Of a stretch of 64,000 nt of DNA, positions 17,684 through 27,297 are shown piece by piece. Below the pieces are notes generated by a model that did not search any database, was not told the DNA's origin, and was given only the letters and a program-made list of their open reading frames with translations. The stretch is from NCBI GenBank assembly GCA_030681615.1, contig JAUXSA010000073.1:1-64000 (forward strand), written 5' to 3'. The translations under genes and the position numbers were made by a program. Within the stretch, counting starts at the first letter, position 1. The number at the start of each line of letters is the position of its first letter. Source of the DNA: Bacteroidota bacterium (GTDB lineage Bacteria; Bacteroidota; Bacteroidia; B-17B0; Aurantibacillaceae).

Positions 17684-18664
17684 GTGAAGATAAGTAAAGA
17701 ATTTAAAATAGGTATTGTAGTTCTATGTGCCATCGCAGCCTTTCTTTGGGGCATTAATTTTTTAAAGGGCACTAATCTTTTTTCGCACAAGTATTATTTG
17801 TACGCCGTTTATCCAAAAATTGACAATTTAATTCCCGCAAATCCATTATTAATTAACGGTTATAAGATCGGACAGGTAAATGAGATCTCTTTATTTCAGC
17901 AAGGCGGACAAAATAAGGTTTTGGTTAAATTTTTATTGACCGAAGACGTTAAGATCCCAAAAAATTCAATTGCTAAAGCTGTTAGCTCTGACCTTTTAGG
18001 ATCAAAAGCTGTAGAAATCATATACAGCAACGAAACAGAATTGGTAAAAAGCGGAGATACACTTATTGCGGCTGCAGAAGAAGGCTTTAAAGAATCATTA
18101 GATAAACGTATTGCGCCTATCCAGGCGAAAGCCGAAAATTTAATTAATAGCATGGATAGTGTAATGACTGTTGTGAGTTTAATTTTAAATACAAAAACGC
18201 GCGACAATCTAGAGAGATCTTTTGAGAGTGTTAGAAAAGCGATCTTAACCTTAGAACAAACAGCATACAAATTAGATGACCTTGTTGGTTCTGAAAAAAC
18301 AAAAATATCAAGTGTGCTTTCTAACTTAAACCAGATAACTTCTAATTTAAGTAAGAACGGACAAAAAATAGACGCGATTATTACTAACGTTAGCAGCATG
18401 ACAGATAGTTTAGCAAAAGCGCAATTAAAAGATGCTATTGCCAACGCAGATAAATCTATGAAGGAATTAAATATTATGCTGGCTAAAATTAACGAAGGAC
18501 AAGGAACTGCAGGTAAGTTGTTAAAGAACGATTCTTTATATAACAACTTAAATAAATCTTCAGAAGATCTTGATAAATTATTAAAAGACCTAAGGTTAAA
18601 TCCTGAACGTTATATTCACTTTTCTATTTTCGGAAGAAAATCCCGTAAACCAACAACTAATTAA
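17684..18664 (+). CDS. MlaD/MCE-family lipid-transport protein
   Basis: This 326-residue protein has an N-terminal membrane anchor (about 8-28, FKIGIVVLCAIAAFLWGINF), a single MCE domain (about 40-115, YAVYPKIDNLIPANPLLING and SKAVEIIYS) and a long helical, coiled-coil-like C-terminus. MCE proteins form the periplasmic part of phospholipid ABC transporters; the permease and ATPase genes are not next to it. The start is GTG at 17684, giving the usual MKISKEFKIG. The Fe-S gene starts 2 nt after its stop, so they are cotranscribed. Confidence 0.9.
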   Translation: MKISKEFKIGIVVLCAIAAFLWGINFLKGTNLFSHKYYLYAVYPKIDNLIPANPLLINGYKIGQVNEISLFQQGGQNKVLVKFLLTEDVKIPKNSIAKAVSSDLLGSKAVEIIYSNETELVKSGDTLIAAAEEGFKESLDKRIAPIQAKAENLINSMDSVMTVVSLILNTKTRDNLERSFESVRKAILTLEQTAYKLDDLVGSEKTKISSVLSNLNQITSNLSKNGQKIDAIITNVSSMTDSLAKAQLKDAIANADKSMKELNIMLAKINEGQGTAGKLLKNDSLYNNLNKSSEDLDKLLKDLRLNPERYIHFSIFGRKSRKPTTN

Positions 18665-18666
18665 AA

Positions 18667-19992
18667 ATGATAAGTTCGGTTATTTTTGCAATACTCTTGA
18701 TCGGCGCTTCTGGATTCTTTTTTATTAACGTTAAGAAGATAAGAAGGAACATTCTTTTAGGAAGAGATGTTTCTTTTACGGATAATAAAGGCGATCGTTT
18801 AAAAACAATGATCTTAGTTGCTTTTGGTCAGCAAAAAATGTTCTCAAGACCAATTCCTGCTATATTACATTTCTTTTTATATTCTGCTTTTATAATAACA
18901 CAAATAGAATTATTGGAAATTGTGTTTGACGGGATTGCAGGAAGTCATCGTGCTTTCAGAGCTTCGTTAGGAGGCTTTTACACATTTATGGTTAGCTTTA
19001 TTGAGATACTTTCTGTTCTTGCATTTATTGGAACTATTGCATTTTTAAGCAGAAGAAATTTATTAAAAGTGCCTCGTCTTGTAAAAAGCGAATTGAATGG
19101 TTGGCCAAAATTAGATGCTAACTTAATTTTAATTGGAGAGCTAACGCTGATCTGTTTTATTTTTATGATGAATGGTGCTGATGAAGTTTTGTATTCAAGA
19201 GGCTTGTCGCACGCTACTAACCTTGGCGATGGTTCATTAGGTTTATCTGTAAGTAAACATGTTGGCCCTTTATTATTTGGTGGCATGTCAGATAACAGTT
19301 TGCATATTATTGAACGCGTTGGCTGGTGGGGCCATATTTTAATGGTGTTTGGTTTTTTAAATTATTTACCGTTCTCAAAACACCTTCATATTGTTTTAGG
19401 TTTTCCGAACACCTATTTTTCTAATTTAAAACCTAAAGGTGAGTTCACAACGCTTGACGCTGTGACAGATGTAGTTGCTCCAAATTTTGATCCTGCTTAC
19501 GTTGCAAAAACAGATCCTAATAATCCGGTAAGGTTTGGTGTTAAAGATGTGCAGGACCTTAACTGGAAAAATTTAATGGACGCCTATAGTTGCACCGAAT
19601 GTGGAAGATGCACTTCTGCTTGTCCGCAAAATATTACAGGTAAAGCATTATCGCCTCGTAAAATTATGATGGATACCCGCGACAGGTTAGAGGAAGTTGG
19701 TAAAAATATTGATAAGAATAAAGGAACATTTGTTGATGACGGAAAATCGCTTATTGGTGATTATATTAAACATGAAGAGATCTGGGCTTGCAATACGTGT
19801 AATGCATGCGTGCAGGAATGTCCTGTAAATATTGATCCATTAGCAATCATTATTGAAATAAGAAGATATTTAGTGATGGAAGAAAGTAACACCCGTCCTG
19901 AATTAAATAGCATGTTCACTAATATTGAAAACAATGGCGCGCCTTGGCAATTCAGTCAGGCCGATAGAGCTAATTGGACAAACGAAAGTTAA
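18667..19992 (+). CDS. Membrane (Fe-S) protein, HdrC/GlpC-like with nitrate-reductase-gamma-like domain
   Basis: The 441-residue protein has an N-terminal membrane part with about five helices (residues 1-260) resembling the cytochrome-b-type gamma subunit, followed by a dicluster ferredoxin domain. The clusters are bound by CTECGRCTSACP (about 313-324) and CNTCNACVQECP (about 379-390). Such proteins pass electrons between a cytoplasmic partner and the quinone pool. The second Fe-S gene follows 9 nt downstream and probably encodes the partner. The electron donor is unknown. Confidence 0.9.
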   Translation: MISSVIFAILLIGASGFFFINVKKIRRNILLGRDVSFTDNKGDRLKTMILVAFGQQKMFSRPIPAILHFFLYSAFIITQIELLEIVFDGIAGSHRAFRASLGGFYTFMVSFIEILSVLAFIGTIAFLSRRNLLKVPRLVKSELNGWPKLDANLILIGELTLICFIFMMNGADEVLYSRGLSHATNLGDGSLGLSVSKHVGPLLFGGMSDNSLHIIERVGWWGHILMVFGFLNYLPFSKHLHIVLGFPNTYFSNLKPKGEFTTLDAVTDVVAPNFDPAYVAKTDPNNPVRFGVKDVQDLNWKNLMDAYSCTECGRCTSACPQNITGKALSPRKIMMDTRDRLEEVGKNIDKNKGTFVDDGKSLIGDYIKHEEIWACNTCNACVQECPVNIDPLAIIIEIRRYLVMEESNTRPELNSMFTNIENNGAPWQFSQADRANWTNES

Positions 19993-20001
19993 AAAACTAT
20001 T

Positions 20002-20790
20002 ATGGAGACAATAAAAGTTCCAACAATGGCAGAGATGATTGCTGCAGGCGAGACTCCTGAAATATTATTTTGGGTAGGTTGCAGCGGCAGTTTTGATGAT
20101 CGTGCAAAAAAAATAACCAAAGCAATTGTTCGTATTTTAGATCATGTAAAAATTAAATTTGCTATTCTAGGGTCAGAAGAAGGTTGTACGGGCGATCCTG
20201 CAAAACGCGCAGGAAATGAATTTTTATTTCAAATGCAGGCCATGCAAAACATAACCGTTATGAATGGTTATAGCGTAAAAAAAATTGTAACTGGCTGTCC
20301 ACATTGTTTTAATACCATTAAGAATGAATACCCTGCATTGGGGGGAAATTACGAAGTGGTACATCACACGCAATTAGTACAAGAGTTAATTAACCAGGGA
20401 AAATTAAAAGTGCAGGGTGGCGAATTTAAAGGCAAGAAAATTGTTTTTCACGATCCATGCTATTTAGGAAGAGGAAATAATGTTTACGAAGCCCCGCGCG
20501 AAATAATTGAGAAGTTAGATGTTGAGCTGGCCGAAATGAAGCGCAGCAAAGCAAAAGGATTATGCTGTGGCGCAGGTGGTGCACAAATGTTTAAAGAAGC
20601 TGAAAAAGGAACTAAAGAAGTAAATGTAGAGCGCGCGGAAGAAGCTTTAGCTTTAAATCCCGATGTTATAGCGGTGGGTTGTCCGTTTTGCAACACCATG
20701 ATGACCGATGGCGTAAAACATTTTAACAAGGAAGATAAAACCAAAGTACTGGATATTGCAGAATTAATAGCTACCGCCAATGATCTTTAA
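20002..20790 (+). CDS. Cysteine-rich (CCG) Fe-S protein, HdrB/GlpC-like
   Basis: This 262-residue soluble protein carries the Cys-rich motifs of the HdrB/LutA/GlpC class: WVGCSGSFD, GCPHCFNTIKNEYP, DPCYLGRGN, then LCCGAGGAQMFK and GCPFCNTMM. In known enzymes these bind a non-cubane Fe-S cluster and take part in electron transfer or disulfide chemistry. With the upstream membrane Fe-S protein it probably forms one oxidoreductase. Its end overlaps the start of the TPR lipoprotein gene by 11 nt. Confidence 0.9.
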   Translation: METIKVPTMAEMIAAGETPEILFWVGCSGSFDDRAKKITKAIVRILDHVKIKFAILGSEEGCTGDPAKRAGNEFLFQMQAMQNITVMNGYSVKKIVTGCPHCFNTIKNEYPALGGNYEVVHHTQLVQELINQGKLKVQGGEFKGKKIVFHDPCYLGRGNNVYEAPREIIEKLDVELAEMKRSKAKGLCCGAGGAQMFKEAEKGTKEVNVERAEEALALNPDVIAVGCPFCNTMMTDGVKHFNKEDKTKVLDIAELIATANDL

Positions 20791-21823
20791 TTTTAATAAG
20801 AGAATTTATTCTTTATTTTTTATTGCAACTATTTTGTTGTTTGCAGTTAATGCCTGTAAAAATAATCCAGAGCAAACAGAAACTGAAAATAAAACAGCCG
20901 ATAGTTTAAGCATTAAATTAAATTCTCCCGAATTAAAAGCAGTTAACGCCGAGTTATTAAAAGATGCCGGAAATCCTGATCTGTATAACAAGCGTGCTAC
21001 TATTTATATTGCTTTAAAACAATTAACAGAAGCTGTAAATGACGCCAAGCGCGCCATTAAAATGGACACTACCAAAGCAAATTATTACATGACATTGGTA
21101 GATGCCTATTACGCGCAAAACAATACACGTTTGTCAAAAGAACTTTTAGAAATAATTGAAAAAAAATTTCCTGATAATGTAGATGCTTTATTAAAACTTT
21201 CTGAATTGTATTATTTGGTAAGGCAATATCAAAAAGGAATTGATTACGTGAACAAAGCTTTAAAAATTAACGACAGGTTAGCAAAAGCCTATTATTTAAA
21301 AGGAAGTATTTACAGGGAAAGTGGAGATACTTCAAGAGCGATCTCTAGTTTAGAAACTGCCATTGAACAGGATAATAAATACGAGAACGCATTTATTGAT
21401 ATTGGCGTAATGTATGCAGCAAGAAAAAATCCAATTGCCTTAGAGTATTATAATAATGCATTAAAAATAAATCCGACAAACGAAAACACAGTTTACGCCC
21501 GCGCTAAATTATTACAGGACATTGGTAAAATAGATGAAGCTATTATTGAGTATAAAGCCATCTTAACTAAAAATAAAAATTGCGAAACTTGTTATTATAA
21601 TCTTGGTGCTATTTATCTGGAAATAAAAAAAGATAACAATACTGCCCTCGAGAATTTTACAAATGCAATAGCACTCAATCCAAATTCTGCGCCGGCTTAT
21701 TTTGCACGCGGCTATACTTATTCGAAGCTGAAAGACAAAGAAAGCGCAAAAGCAGATTATAATATGTGCTTAAAGATCCAACCTAACTTTGAGGCTGCGA
21801 TCCAGGCCCTAAACGAACTTTAG
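20780..21823 (+). CDS. TPR-repeat lipoprotein
   Basis: The 347-residue protein has a lipoprotein signal peptide (LLFAVNAC, lipid-linked Cys at residue 26), then tandem TPRs from about 60 to 345, for example AYYLKGSIYRESGDTSRAIS and APAYFARGYTYSKLKDKESA. It should be a periplasm-facing scaffold for protein contacts. Its start overlaps the Fe-S gene. The shared operon with MlaD and the Fe-S pair suggests cotranscription, but no functional link is known. Confidence 0.88.
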   Translation: MIFNFNKRIYSLFFIATILLFAVNACKNNPEQTETENKTADSLSIKLNSPELKAVNAELLKDAGNPDLYNKRATIYIALKQLTEAVNDAKRAIKMDTTKANYYMTLVDAYYAQNNTRLSKELLEIIEKKFPDNVDALLKLSELYYLVRQYQKGIDYVNKALKINDRLAKAYYLKGSIYRESGDTSRAISSLETAIEQDNKYENAFIDIGVMYAARKNPIALEYYNNALKINPTNENTVYARAKLLQDIGKIDEAIIEYKAILTKNKNCETCYYNLGAIYLEIKKDNNTALENFTNAIALNPNSAPAYFARGYTYSKLKDKESAKADYNMCLKIQPNFEAAIQALNEL

Positions 21824-21928
21824 GTCGTTTTCTCCTCATATTTTAGATTAAAGCCCTTTATTTGTTGACAAAAAAATTTTGCCTTAGGCTTTAAAATTTT
21901 ATATTTATAGGATATTCCAAAAAAATAA

Positions 21929-22960
21929 ATGAAGCTAGAGAAAAAAAATGTTGGTATTGCTTTACAAGGTGGGGGCGCTCATGGCGCTTTTACGTGGGGG
22001 GTTTTAGACAGGCTCCTTGAAGAAGATAATCTTGTTGCTGAAGCTATGTGCGGAACAAGTGCAGGCGCAGTAAATGCTGTAACATGTGCTTACGGCTTGC
22101 ATATTGGCGGGCCTACAAAAGCAAAAGAATTATTGGAAGCAATGTGGAAGAAAATTGCGCTGAGTGGTAGTTTTTTATTTAAGCCAGGCATGATGGATAA
22201 AACCTATGGGAGTGGTGATATTTATAACAGCACCGGTTACATGATGTTTAACGCTATTACACAAGTTCTGTCGCCCTACAATTTTAATCCTTTTAATTAC
22301 AACCCGCTTCGCGATATTTTAACCAATATTATTGACTTTGAAGAATTGCAACGTTATAATAAAAAGAAACTTTTTATTTGCGCTACCAATGTAAAAACAA
22401 ATAAAGCAAAAATATTCTCCAATAAAGAAATCACAGTTGATGCAGTAATGGCTTCGGCCTGTTTGCCATTTTTATTTCAGGCAGTTGAAATAGAAGGACA
22501 ATTTTATTGGGATGGTGGTTATATGGGAAATCCTCCTATCTTCCCTATCATCACTAATACAAATTTGCATGATATTGTTTTAGTAAAGATCAACTCCATA
22601 AATATTAATTCGGTGCCAACCACTGCAAGAGATATTGCCGATAGGGTAAACGAGATCTCTTTTAACAGTAGTTTAATAAATGAAATGAAATTAATTCACT
22701 ACCGTAATGAATTGATAAGGAACGGTATCTTAAAATCGGATGATAAAATTAACCGTGAGATCTTTGTACATACCATTAGCGGATACGATGCATTAAGCCA
22801 GCTAAGTTATAGCAGCAAGATGAATACATCCTGGGAGTTTTTATTGAACCTGAAGAACAGGGGAAGAGAAATTGCAGAAAAATGGCTTCTCACCGATTAC
22901 AAAGAAGTTGGTTTAAAATCCACTTTTGATGTAGAAGAGCATTTTTTTGATAAGTTTTAA
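21929..22960 (+). CDS. Patatin-like phospholipase
   Basis: This 343-residue protein has the patatin catalytic dyad: oxyanion motif GGGAHG (14-19), nucleophile Ser44 in GTSAG and Asp195 in DGGY. It lacks a signal peptide, so it is cytoplasmic or membrane-associated. Known members hydrolyse acyl esters of phospholipids. It stands alone, 105 nt after the TPR lipoprotein gene, and no promoter is clear. Confidence 0.93.
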   Translation: MKLEKKNVGIALQGGGAHGAFTWGVLDRLLEEDNLVAEAMCGTSAGAVNAVTCAYGLHIGGPTKAKELLEAMWKKIALSGSFLFKPGMMDKTYGSGDIYNSTGYMMFNAITQVLSPYNFNPFNYNPLRDILTNIIDFEELQRYNKKKLFICATNVKTNKAKIFSNKEITVDAVMASACLPFLFQAVEIEGQFYWDGGYMGNPPIFPIITNTNLHDIVLVKINSININSVPTTARDIADRVNEISFNSSLINEMKLIHYRNELIRNGILKSDDKINREIFVHTISGYDALSQLSYSSKMNTSWEFLLNLKNRGREIAEKWLLTDYKEVGLKSTFDVEEHFFDKF

Positions 22961-23103
22961 TGTGCCTGAACATCAGTAAACACGGGCTATTCTAAAATAA
23001 AATATCATTTAACTTTCTTTAAATTGTTTAAAGAGCAAGTTTACACAGGCTCTTCGCGAAATTTTATTAGTTTTACCCTAGGAATTTACGTTTTATAAGC
23101 CCG

Positions 23104-24990
23104 ATGCATTTTATTTTCCAACAGAAAAGATCATTTTATTCCCTACAAAAAATCTGGCTTTGCTTGTTTTGTTGCACGTACTTTTTTTCCGGTTCTCAAA
23201 CAGCATATTCAACCGATCCGACTTATCTCGCATTTAAAACGGAAAAGAATAACCTAATTTCCAATTATTATTTTACTTATCCCGATACAAGTATTAATAC
23301 ACTTCATAATTATTTTCCCCGCAATTTTTTAGGGAATGTTGGTTTACCTTCTCCAAACTACATACTCAATTTCGGCACCAACGATCTTGGTTTTAATTTT
23401 TGTCCTCCGGCTTACAAAAATGATGTGTATAATGATAACCAGGTAAATTATTATCGCACTAAAGGCCCCTACGCCAATCTTACTGGTATTACAGGCAGCA
23501 AAAAATTGCAGATCTTTAAAATGGTTTTTAGCCACACCTATAAAAGAGTTAATGTGACCTTAAAATTCAGCCGTTATACTTCGCAGGGTTTTTATCTTAA
23601 ACAACAAAGCTATACTAACAATTTTTATCTGTCCAGCAATTACACTACAAAAAAAGAACGTTTCGGTTATTATTTTTATATACTCAATAATGGAAATAAG
23701 AACAGGGAGAACGGGGGATTAAAAGCCGACAGTCTTACAGAAGCAACATTATTGCTGAACAAAGAACTTTTTCCTGTAAAATTAAACGGAGCCGCAAGAG
23801 ATAATCGCGAATTTAAAGCCATGTTCAATCCTTATTTTAAATTAAATAAAGCTCGCGACTCGTCTGTTAAACTAAATCATTTTATTCAGTTAAAATCGAG
23901 TTTCGCTGGTAGCAGTTATGAATACACCGATGATAATATTGCGACTGATAAATATTACATCATTATGTATTTAGACACTTTAAAGACCCGCGATAGTTCT
24001 CATGTAAGGAAAATTACCAATGAAATTAGTTACGCTGCCGTTACAACCAACTCTAATTTTGCACTTTCATTTGGGTACAAGAATGAAATAAACCAGGTAT
24101 GGCAAAAAGCTGATAGTTTATTTTATAATCATATTGCAACTGCAGACCTTGTTTTTAGAAAGCAATTTGCCAACGACGAAAGAGCAGTAAAAGATCAAAG
24201 ATCACTTCAATCGCATTTTAATTTTCAATACGTTTTTGAGGGTGCTAACAAAGGCAATTACAAAGCAGAAAGCAGATCGGTATTTCTTTTGAATGGAGGT
24301 AAGTCGCGTTATTTATATTTAAATTTATTGACGGAGAACCGTTCTGCAGATTATATTTATAATTATTGGGTTAGTAATCATTTCACATGGTTCAATAACG
24401 GTTATAAAGCACAACAACAAACACAAGCTAACTTAGGTTTTTCTTTCAACAAGAATTTTTTATTTGGTGTGTTCATTCAAAACATGAGTAACTATTTATA
24501 TTTTGATAATGTGGGTTTGCCCGGACAATATGCAAAACCATTAAGTAACCTTGGGTTTAATTTAAATTTTTCGAAGATATTTTTTAAACATTTAGGAACT
24601 TCGTTAGAATATCGTTTCCAGAATACTTCCAACACTTCTTATGTACGTCTTCCAAAAAATCAGGCAAGCGCCAAATTATTTTATACCGGGTTTCTTTTTA
24701 AAAATAATTTACAACTTCAAATAGGAAGTCAGTTACAGAGCTATGATTCATTTTATTCGTATGGTTATATGCCCTCTACACAAGCTTTTTATTTACAGGA
24801 GAATTTTAAAACAACAGCCTACCCTTTTGTAGATGCTTATATCAATGCAAGAATAAAACCCGTATCGTTTTTCTTTAAACTTGAAAATGCTTTGTATGGA
24901 CTTGCTGGAAAAAATTACGCCTTTACCCAGGGCTATTACCAAACAGACAGAGCATTCAGACTTGGTATCAGTTGGAGTTTTTTCGATTGA
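23104..24990 (+). CDS. Putative outer-membrane porin
   Basis: The 628-residue protein has a signal peptide (WLCLFCCTYFFSGSQTAYS) and then long alternating beta segments rich in aromatic residues, ending with FRLGISWSFFD, whose terminal Phe suits a barrel's last strand. It matches the putative porin group of Bacteroidota in length and style. The start ATG at 23104 is followed by a basic stretch. The 143 nt before it contains no other gene. The substrate is unknown. Confidence 0.75.
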   Translation: MHFIFQQKRSFYSLQKIWLCLFCCTYFFSGSQTAYSTDPTYLAFKTEKNNLISNYYFTYPDTSINTLHNYFPRNFLGNVGLPSPNYILNFGTNDLGFNFCPPAYKNDVYNDNQVNYYRTKGPYANLTGITGSKKLQIFKMVFSHTYKRVNVTLKFSRYTSQGFYLKQQSYTNNFYLSSNYTTKKERFGYYFYILNNGNKNRENGGLKADSLTEATLLLNKELFPVKLNGAARDNREFKAMFNPYFKLNKARDSSVKLNHFIQLKSSFAGSSYEYTDDNIATDKYYIIMYLDTLKTRDSSHVRKITNEISYAAVTTNSNFALSFGYKNEINQVWQKADSLFYNHIATADLVFRKQFANDERAVKDQRSLQSHFNFQYVFEGANKGNYKAESRSVFLLNGGKSRYLYLNLLTENRSADYIYNYWVSNHFTWFNNGYKAQQQTQANLGFSFNKNFLFGVFIQNMSNYLYFDNVGLPGQYAKPLSNLGFNLNFSKIFFKHLGTSLEYRFQNTSNTSYVRLPKNQASAKLFYTGFLFKNNLQLQIGSQLQSYDSFYSYGYMPSTQAFYLQENFKTTAYPFVDAYINARIKPVSFFFKLENALYGLAGKNYAFTQGYYQTDRAFRLGISWSFFD

Positions 24991-25074
24991 TGATTTAACC
25001 TCGGATATAAGCAAGACACAGAGAAAACACTAAGTTTTTTAATCCCGTAACGCAAAATTATGCTTTTTTAACGC

Positions 25075-25548
25075 TTACTCGTGATGGTATTTTTCACCTT
25101 TTAATATCGTAAAAGCACGGTATAGTTGCTCAACAAAAAAGAGACGTACCATTTGATGCGAGAAGGTCATTTGCGATAAGGAGATCTTTGAATTGGCGCG
25201 TTTATAGATCGTTTCACTAAAACCAAAAGGCCCGCCGATTAAGAATACCAGACGTTTTGTTGACGCATTTTGTTTTTGGGCAATGAGGTTTGAAAAAGCC
25301 ACAGAAGAATACTCTTTTCCCTGTTCATCCAATAAAATTAGCTGATCTTCTGGCAATATAGCTCCTAAAATAAGCTTGGCTTCTTCCTGCTTTTGCTCGC
25401 TATGACTACGCTGCCGTACTGCCTTTGGCACATTAATTGTAACCATATCAAATGCGCAGTAGTTCTTAAGCCGTTTAGTATATATTTCAATGCCCTCGGT
25501 TAAATAACTCTCCTGTGTTTTATCTATTTGAAGTAACAAGATCTTCAT
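25075..25548 (-). CDS. rlmH: 23S rRNA (pseudouridine1915-N3)-methyltransferase RlmH
   Basis: This 157-residue SPOUT enzyme methylates pseudouridine 1915 in helix 69 of 23S rRNA using S-adenosylmethionine. Diagnostic motifs are LLDEQGKEYSS, FLIGGPFGFS and the C-terminal SLSQMTFSHQMVRLFFVEQL followed by GEKYHHE. Length and end match the family. It is divergent from the DUF4783 gene. Confidence 0.96.
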   Translation of the reverse strand: MKILLLQIDKTQESYLTEGIEIYTKRLKNYCAFDMVTINVPKAVRQRSHSEQKQEEAKLILGAILPEDQLILLDEQGKEYSSVAFSNLIAQKQNASTKRLVFLIGGPFGFSETIYKRANSKISLSQMTFSHQMVRLFFVEQLYRAFTILKGEKYHHE

Positions 25549-25572
25549 TGGTTAAAAGTGCGAAAAAATTAT

Positions 25573-25580
25573 TAACTTTG
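25573..25580 (+). promoter_or_regulatory. -7 promoter box of the DUF4783-nadC operon
   Basis: TAACTTTG at 25573-25580 matches TAnnTTTG, with TTG at 25548-25550 and a 22-nt spacer. The ATG is 12 nt after the box, giving a very short leader. Confidence 0.5.
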
Positions 25581-25591
25581 TAATACATCAT

Positions 25592-25966
25592 ATGAAAATT
25601 GCGATAAATATCTTTTACCTGATCTTTACATTCTTTTTTGCTGGCGTTGAGCCGAGCGATGAAATTGTTGCGGCTTTAAAACAAGGAAAAACCGCAGATA
25701 TGGTAAAATACTTTGACGAAAAGGTTTCTATAAAGATCATTAACCAGGAAGATGTATTAAGTAAAGCACAGGCGGAAGCCAATTTGAAATTCTTTTTCGA
25801 AAAACATGCTGTTAAAACATTTTCATCAAGCCATATTAGCTCTGTAAATAACGGTGCACAATATATTACAGGTACATTAGAAACAAGCAGTGGTAAATTC
25901 AGGGTATCTATTTTATTAAGACGAAATTTAATTGCTCAATTTCGAATAGAGAACGATAATGACTGA
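25592..25966 (+). CDS. DUF4783-family protein
   Basis: The 124-residue protein has a hydrophobic N-terminus (INIFYLIFTFFFAGVEP) that is a likely export signal. A small NTF2-like alpha/beta domain follows: DEIVAALKQGKTADMVKYFD, then LKFFFEKHAVKTFS, and the sheet QYITGTLETSSGKFRVSILL. It matches DUF4783, a family usually beside nadC in Bacteroidota. The function is unknown. It overlaps the nadC start by 8 nt. Confidence 0.85.
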   Translation: MKIAINIFYLIFTFFFAGVEPSDEIVAALKQGKTADMVKYFDEKVSIKIINQEDVLSKAQAEANLKFFFEKHAVKTFSSSHISSVNNGAQYITGTLETSSGKFRVSILLRRNLIAQFRIENDND

Positions 25967-26828
25967 TTTCATCAAACTCCACCAAAAGCATTTTAATTTC
26001 AAACAATTTATTATCAATTCTTTTACGGAAGATGTTGGTGATGGCGATCACACTTCCCTTTCTACAATTCCCAAGAACCATAAAGGTAAAATGCAGTTAC
26101 TTGTAAAAGAAGACGGCATTATTGCAGGAATTACGGCTGCAGAAAAGATCTTTAAACAGGTTGACAAAAATTTCAAGTTAAAGATCTATATTAAAGACGG
26201 TGCTAAAGTAAAAAAAGGCGACGTTGCATTTGTTATTGAAGGCAACACTCAAAAATTATTAACTACAGAGCGTCTTGTATTAAATATTATGCAGCGCATG
26301 AGCGGCATAGCAACTAAAACAAATCATTTACAAAATTTATGCAACGGCACAAAAGCCTTAGTAATAGACACGCGCAAAACAACACCCGGTTTTCGTTTTT
26401 TCGAAAAATGGGCAGTTGTACTTGGTGGAGGTGCTAATCATCGTTACGGGCTATTTGATATGATCTTAATAAAAGACAATCATGTTGATTTTGCCGGGGG
26501 AATTATTGAAGCTATTGACGCGGCGAATTCTTACTTAAAAAAGAATAAAAAGAAACTGGCTATTGAAGTTGAAACACGGACTTTGGAAGATGTAAAAAAA
26601 GTTTTGAAGCATGGGGGCGTGCAGCGCATTATGTTAGATAATTATACACCACAGCAAACTTTAGAAGCTGTAAAACTTATTAATGGGAAATTTGAAGTAG
26701 AATCGTCGGGTGGTATTACTGAAAGTAATATTGCCTCTTATGCTAAATGTGGGGTTGATTATATTTCTATTGGTGCTTTAACACACCATATTAAAAGCCT
26801 TGACTTAAGCCTGAAGGCAATCAAGTAA
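25959..26828 (+). CDS. nadC: Nicotinate-nucleotide pyrophosphorylase (carboxylating)
   Basis: This 289-residue enzyme makes nicotinate mononucleotide from quinolinate and PRPP in de novo NAD synthesis. It shows the N-terminal EDVGDGDHTSL, the phosphate-binding region DTRKTTPGFRFFEKWAV, HRYGLFDMILIKDNH and the C-terminal VESSGGITESN and YISIGALTH. Length is normal. nadA and nadB are not in the window. It is coupled to the DUF4783 gene by overlap. Confidence 0.96.
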   Translation: MTDFIKLHQKHFNFKQFIINSFTEDVGDGDHTSLSTIPKNHKGKMQLLVKEDGIIAGITAAEKIFKQVDKNFKLKIYIKDGAKVKKGDVAFVIEGNTQKLLTTERLVLNIMQRMSGIATKTNHLQNLCNGTKALVIDTRKTTPGFRFFEKWAVVLGGGANHRYGLFDMILIKDNHVDFAGGIIEAIDAANSYLKKNKKKLAIEVETRTLEDVKKVLKHGGVQRIMLDNYTPQQTLEAVKLINGKFEVESSGGITESNIASYAKCGVDYISIGALTHHIKSLDLSLKAIK

Positions 26829-26904
26829 TTAATATATTTACTTATCCATAAGTTAAATAGACTTATGATTTTTATTAGTAATTTTATTCCCAAATCTAAA
26901 CAAT

Positions 26905-27297
26905 ATGTATAAAGCCATTTTAGAAGTAGACGGAAAAGTATATTCTTTATCAAGCATAAACATTAATACATATAACCGAGGATCAGGTTATGATCCAAAT
27001 CCTAACGACCAAACGCTCGTATTCCAGATCAGAACCACTAAAATGGATCAATTCATCTGGAACTGGATCAGCAGCCCTGACATTGCAAAAAAGAATGGCA
27101 AAATAAAATTTATTGACCTGGATGAAAACGTGGTAGTAAAAACCATTATTTTTGAAAATGGTTTTAGTAGTGCGTATAATATGAACTTTTATCAGAATAG
27201 TGATAGCAATGATACCAGTATCACATTATCCGCTTCAAAAATTACTATTCAGGTAGGCACAATATCCCCCACAACTCCTGGAGCAACAAAAGATTAA
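26905..27297 (+). CDS. TssD/Hcp-like type VI tube protein, orphan
   Basis: The 130-residue protein resembles Bacteroidota TssD (Hcp) tube proteins: MYKAILEVDGKVYSL at the N-terminus, VFQIRTTKMDQFIWNW, KNGKIKFIDLDENVVVKTI, FENGFSSAYNMNFY and the closing ITLSASKITIQVG. TssD forms hexameric rings in T6SSiii, and related proteins form the tube in contractile particles. No sheath, baseplate, TssB/C or ClpV gene is near. The C-terminal tail SPTTPGATKD is low-complexity. It overlaps the convergent DUF1801 gene by 4 nt. It could be a domesticated tube protein or an exported effector. Confidence 0.7.
   Translation: MYKAILEVDGKVYSLSSININTYNRGSGYDPNPNDQTLVFQIRTTKMDQFIWNWISSPDIAKKNGKIKFIDLDENVVVKTIIFENGFSSAYNMNFYQNSDSNDTSITLSASKITIQVGTISPTTPGATKD

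Noticed and set aside
26905-27297. A full type VI secretion locus
   Set aside because: No sheath, baseplate, membrane-complex or ClpV gene is present within the window.
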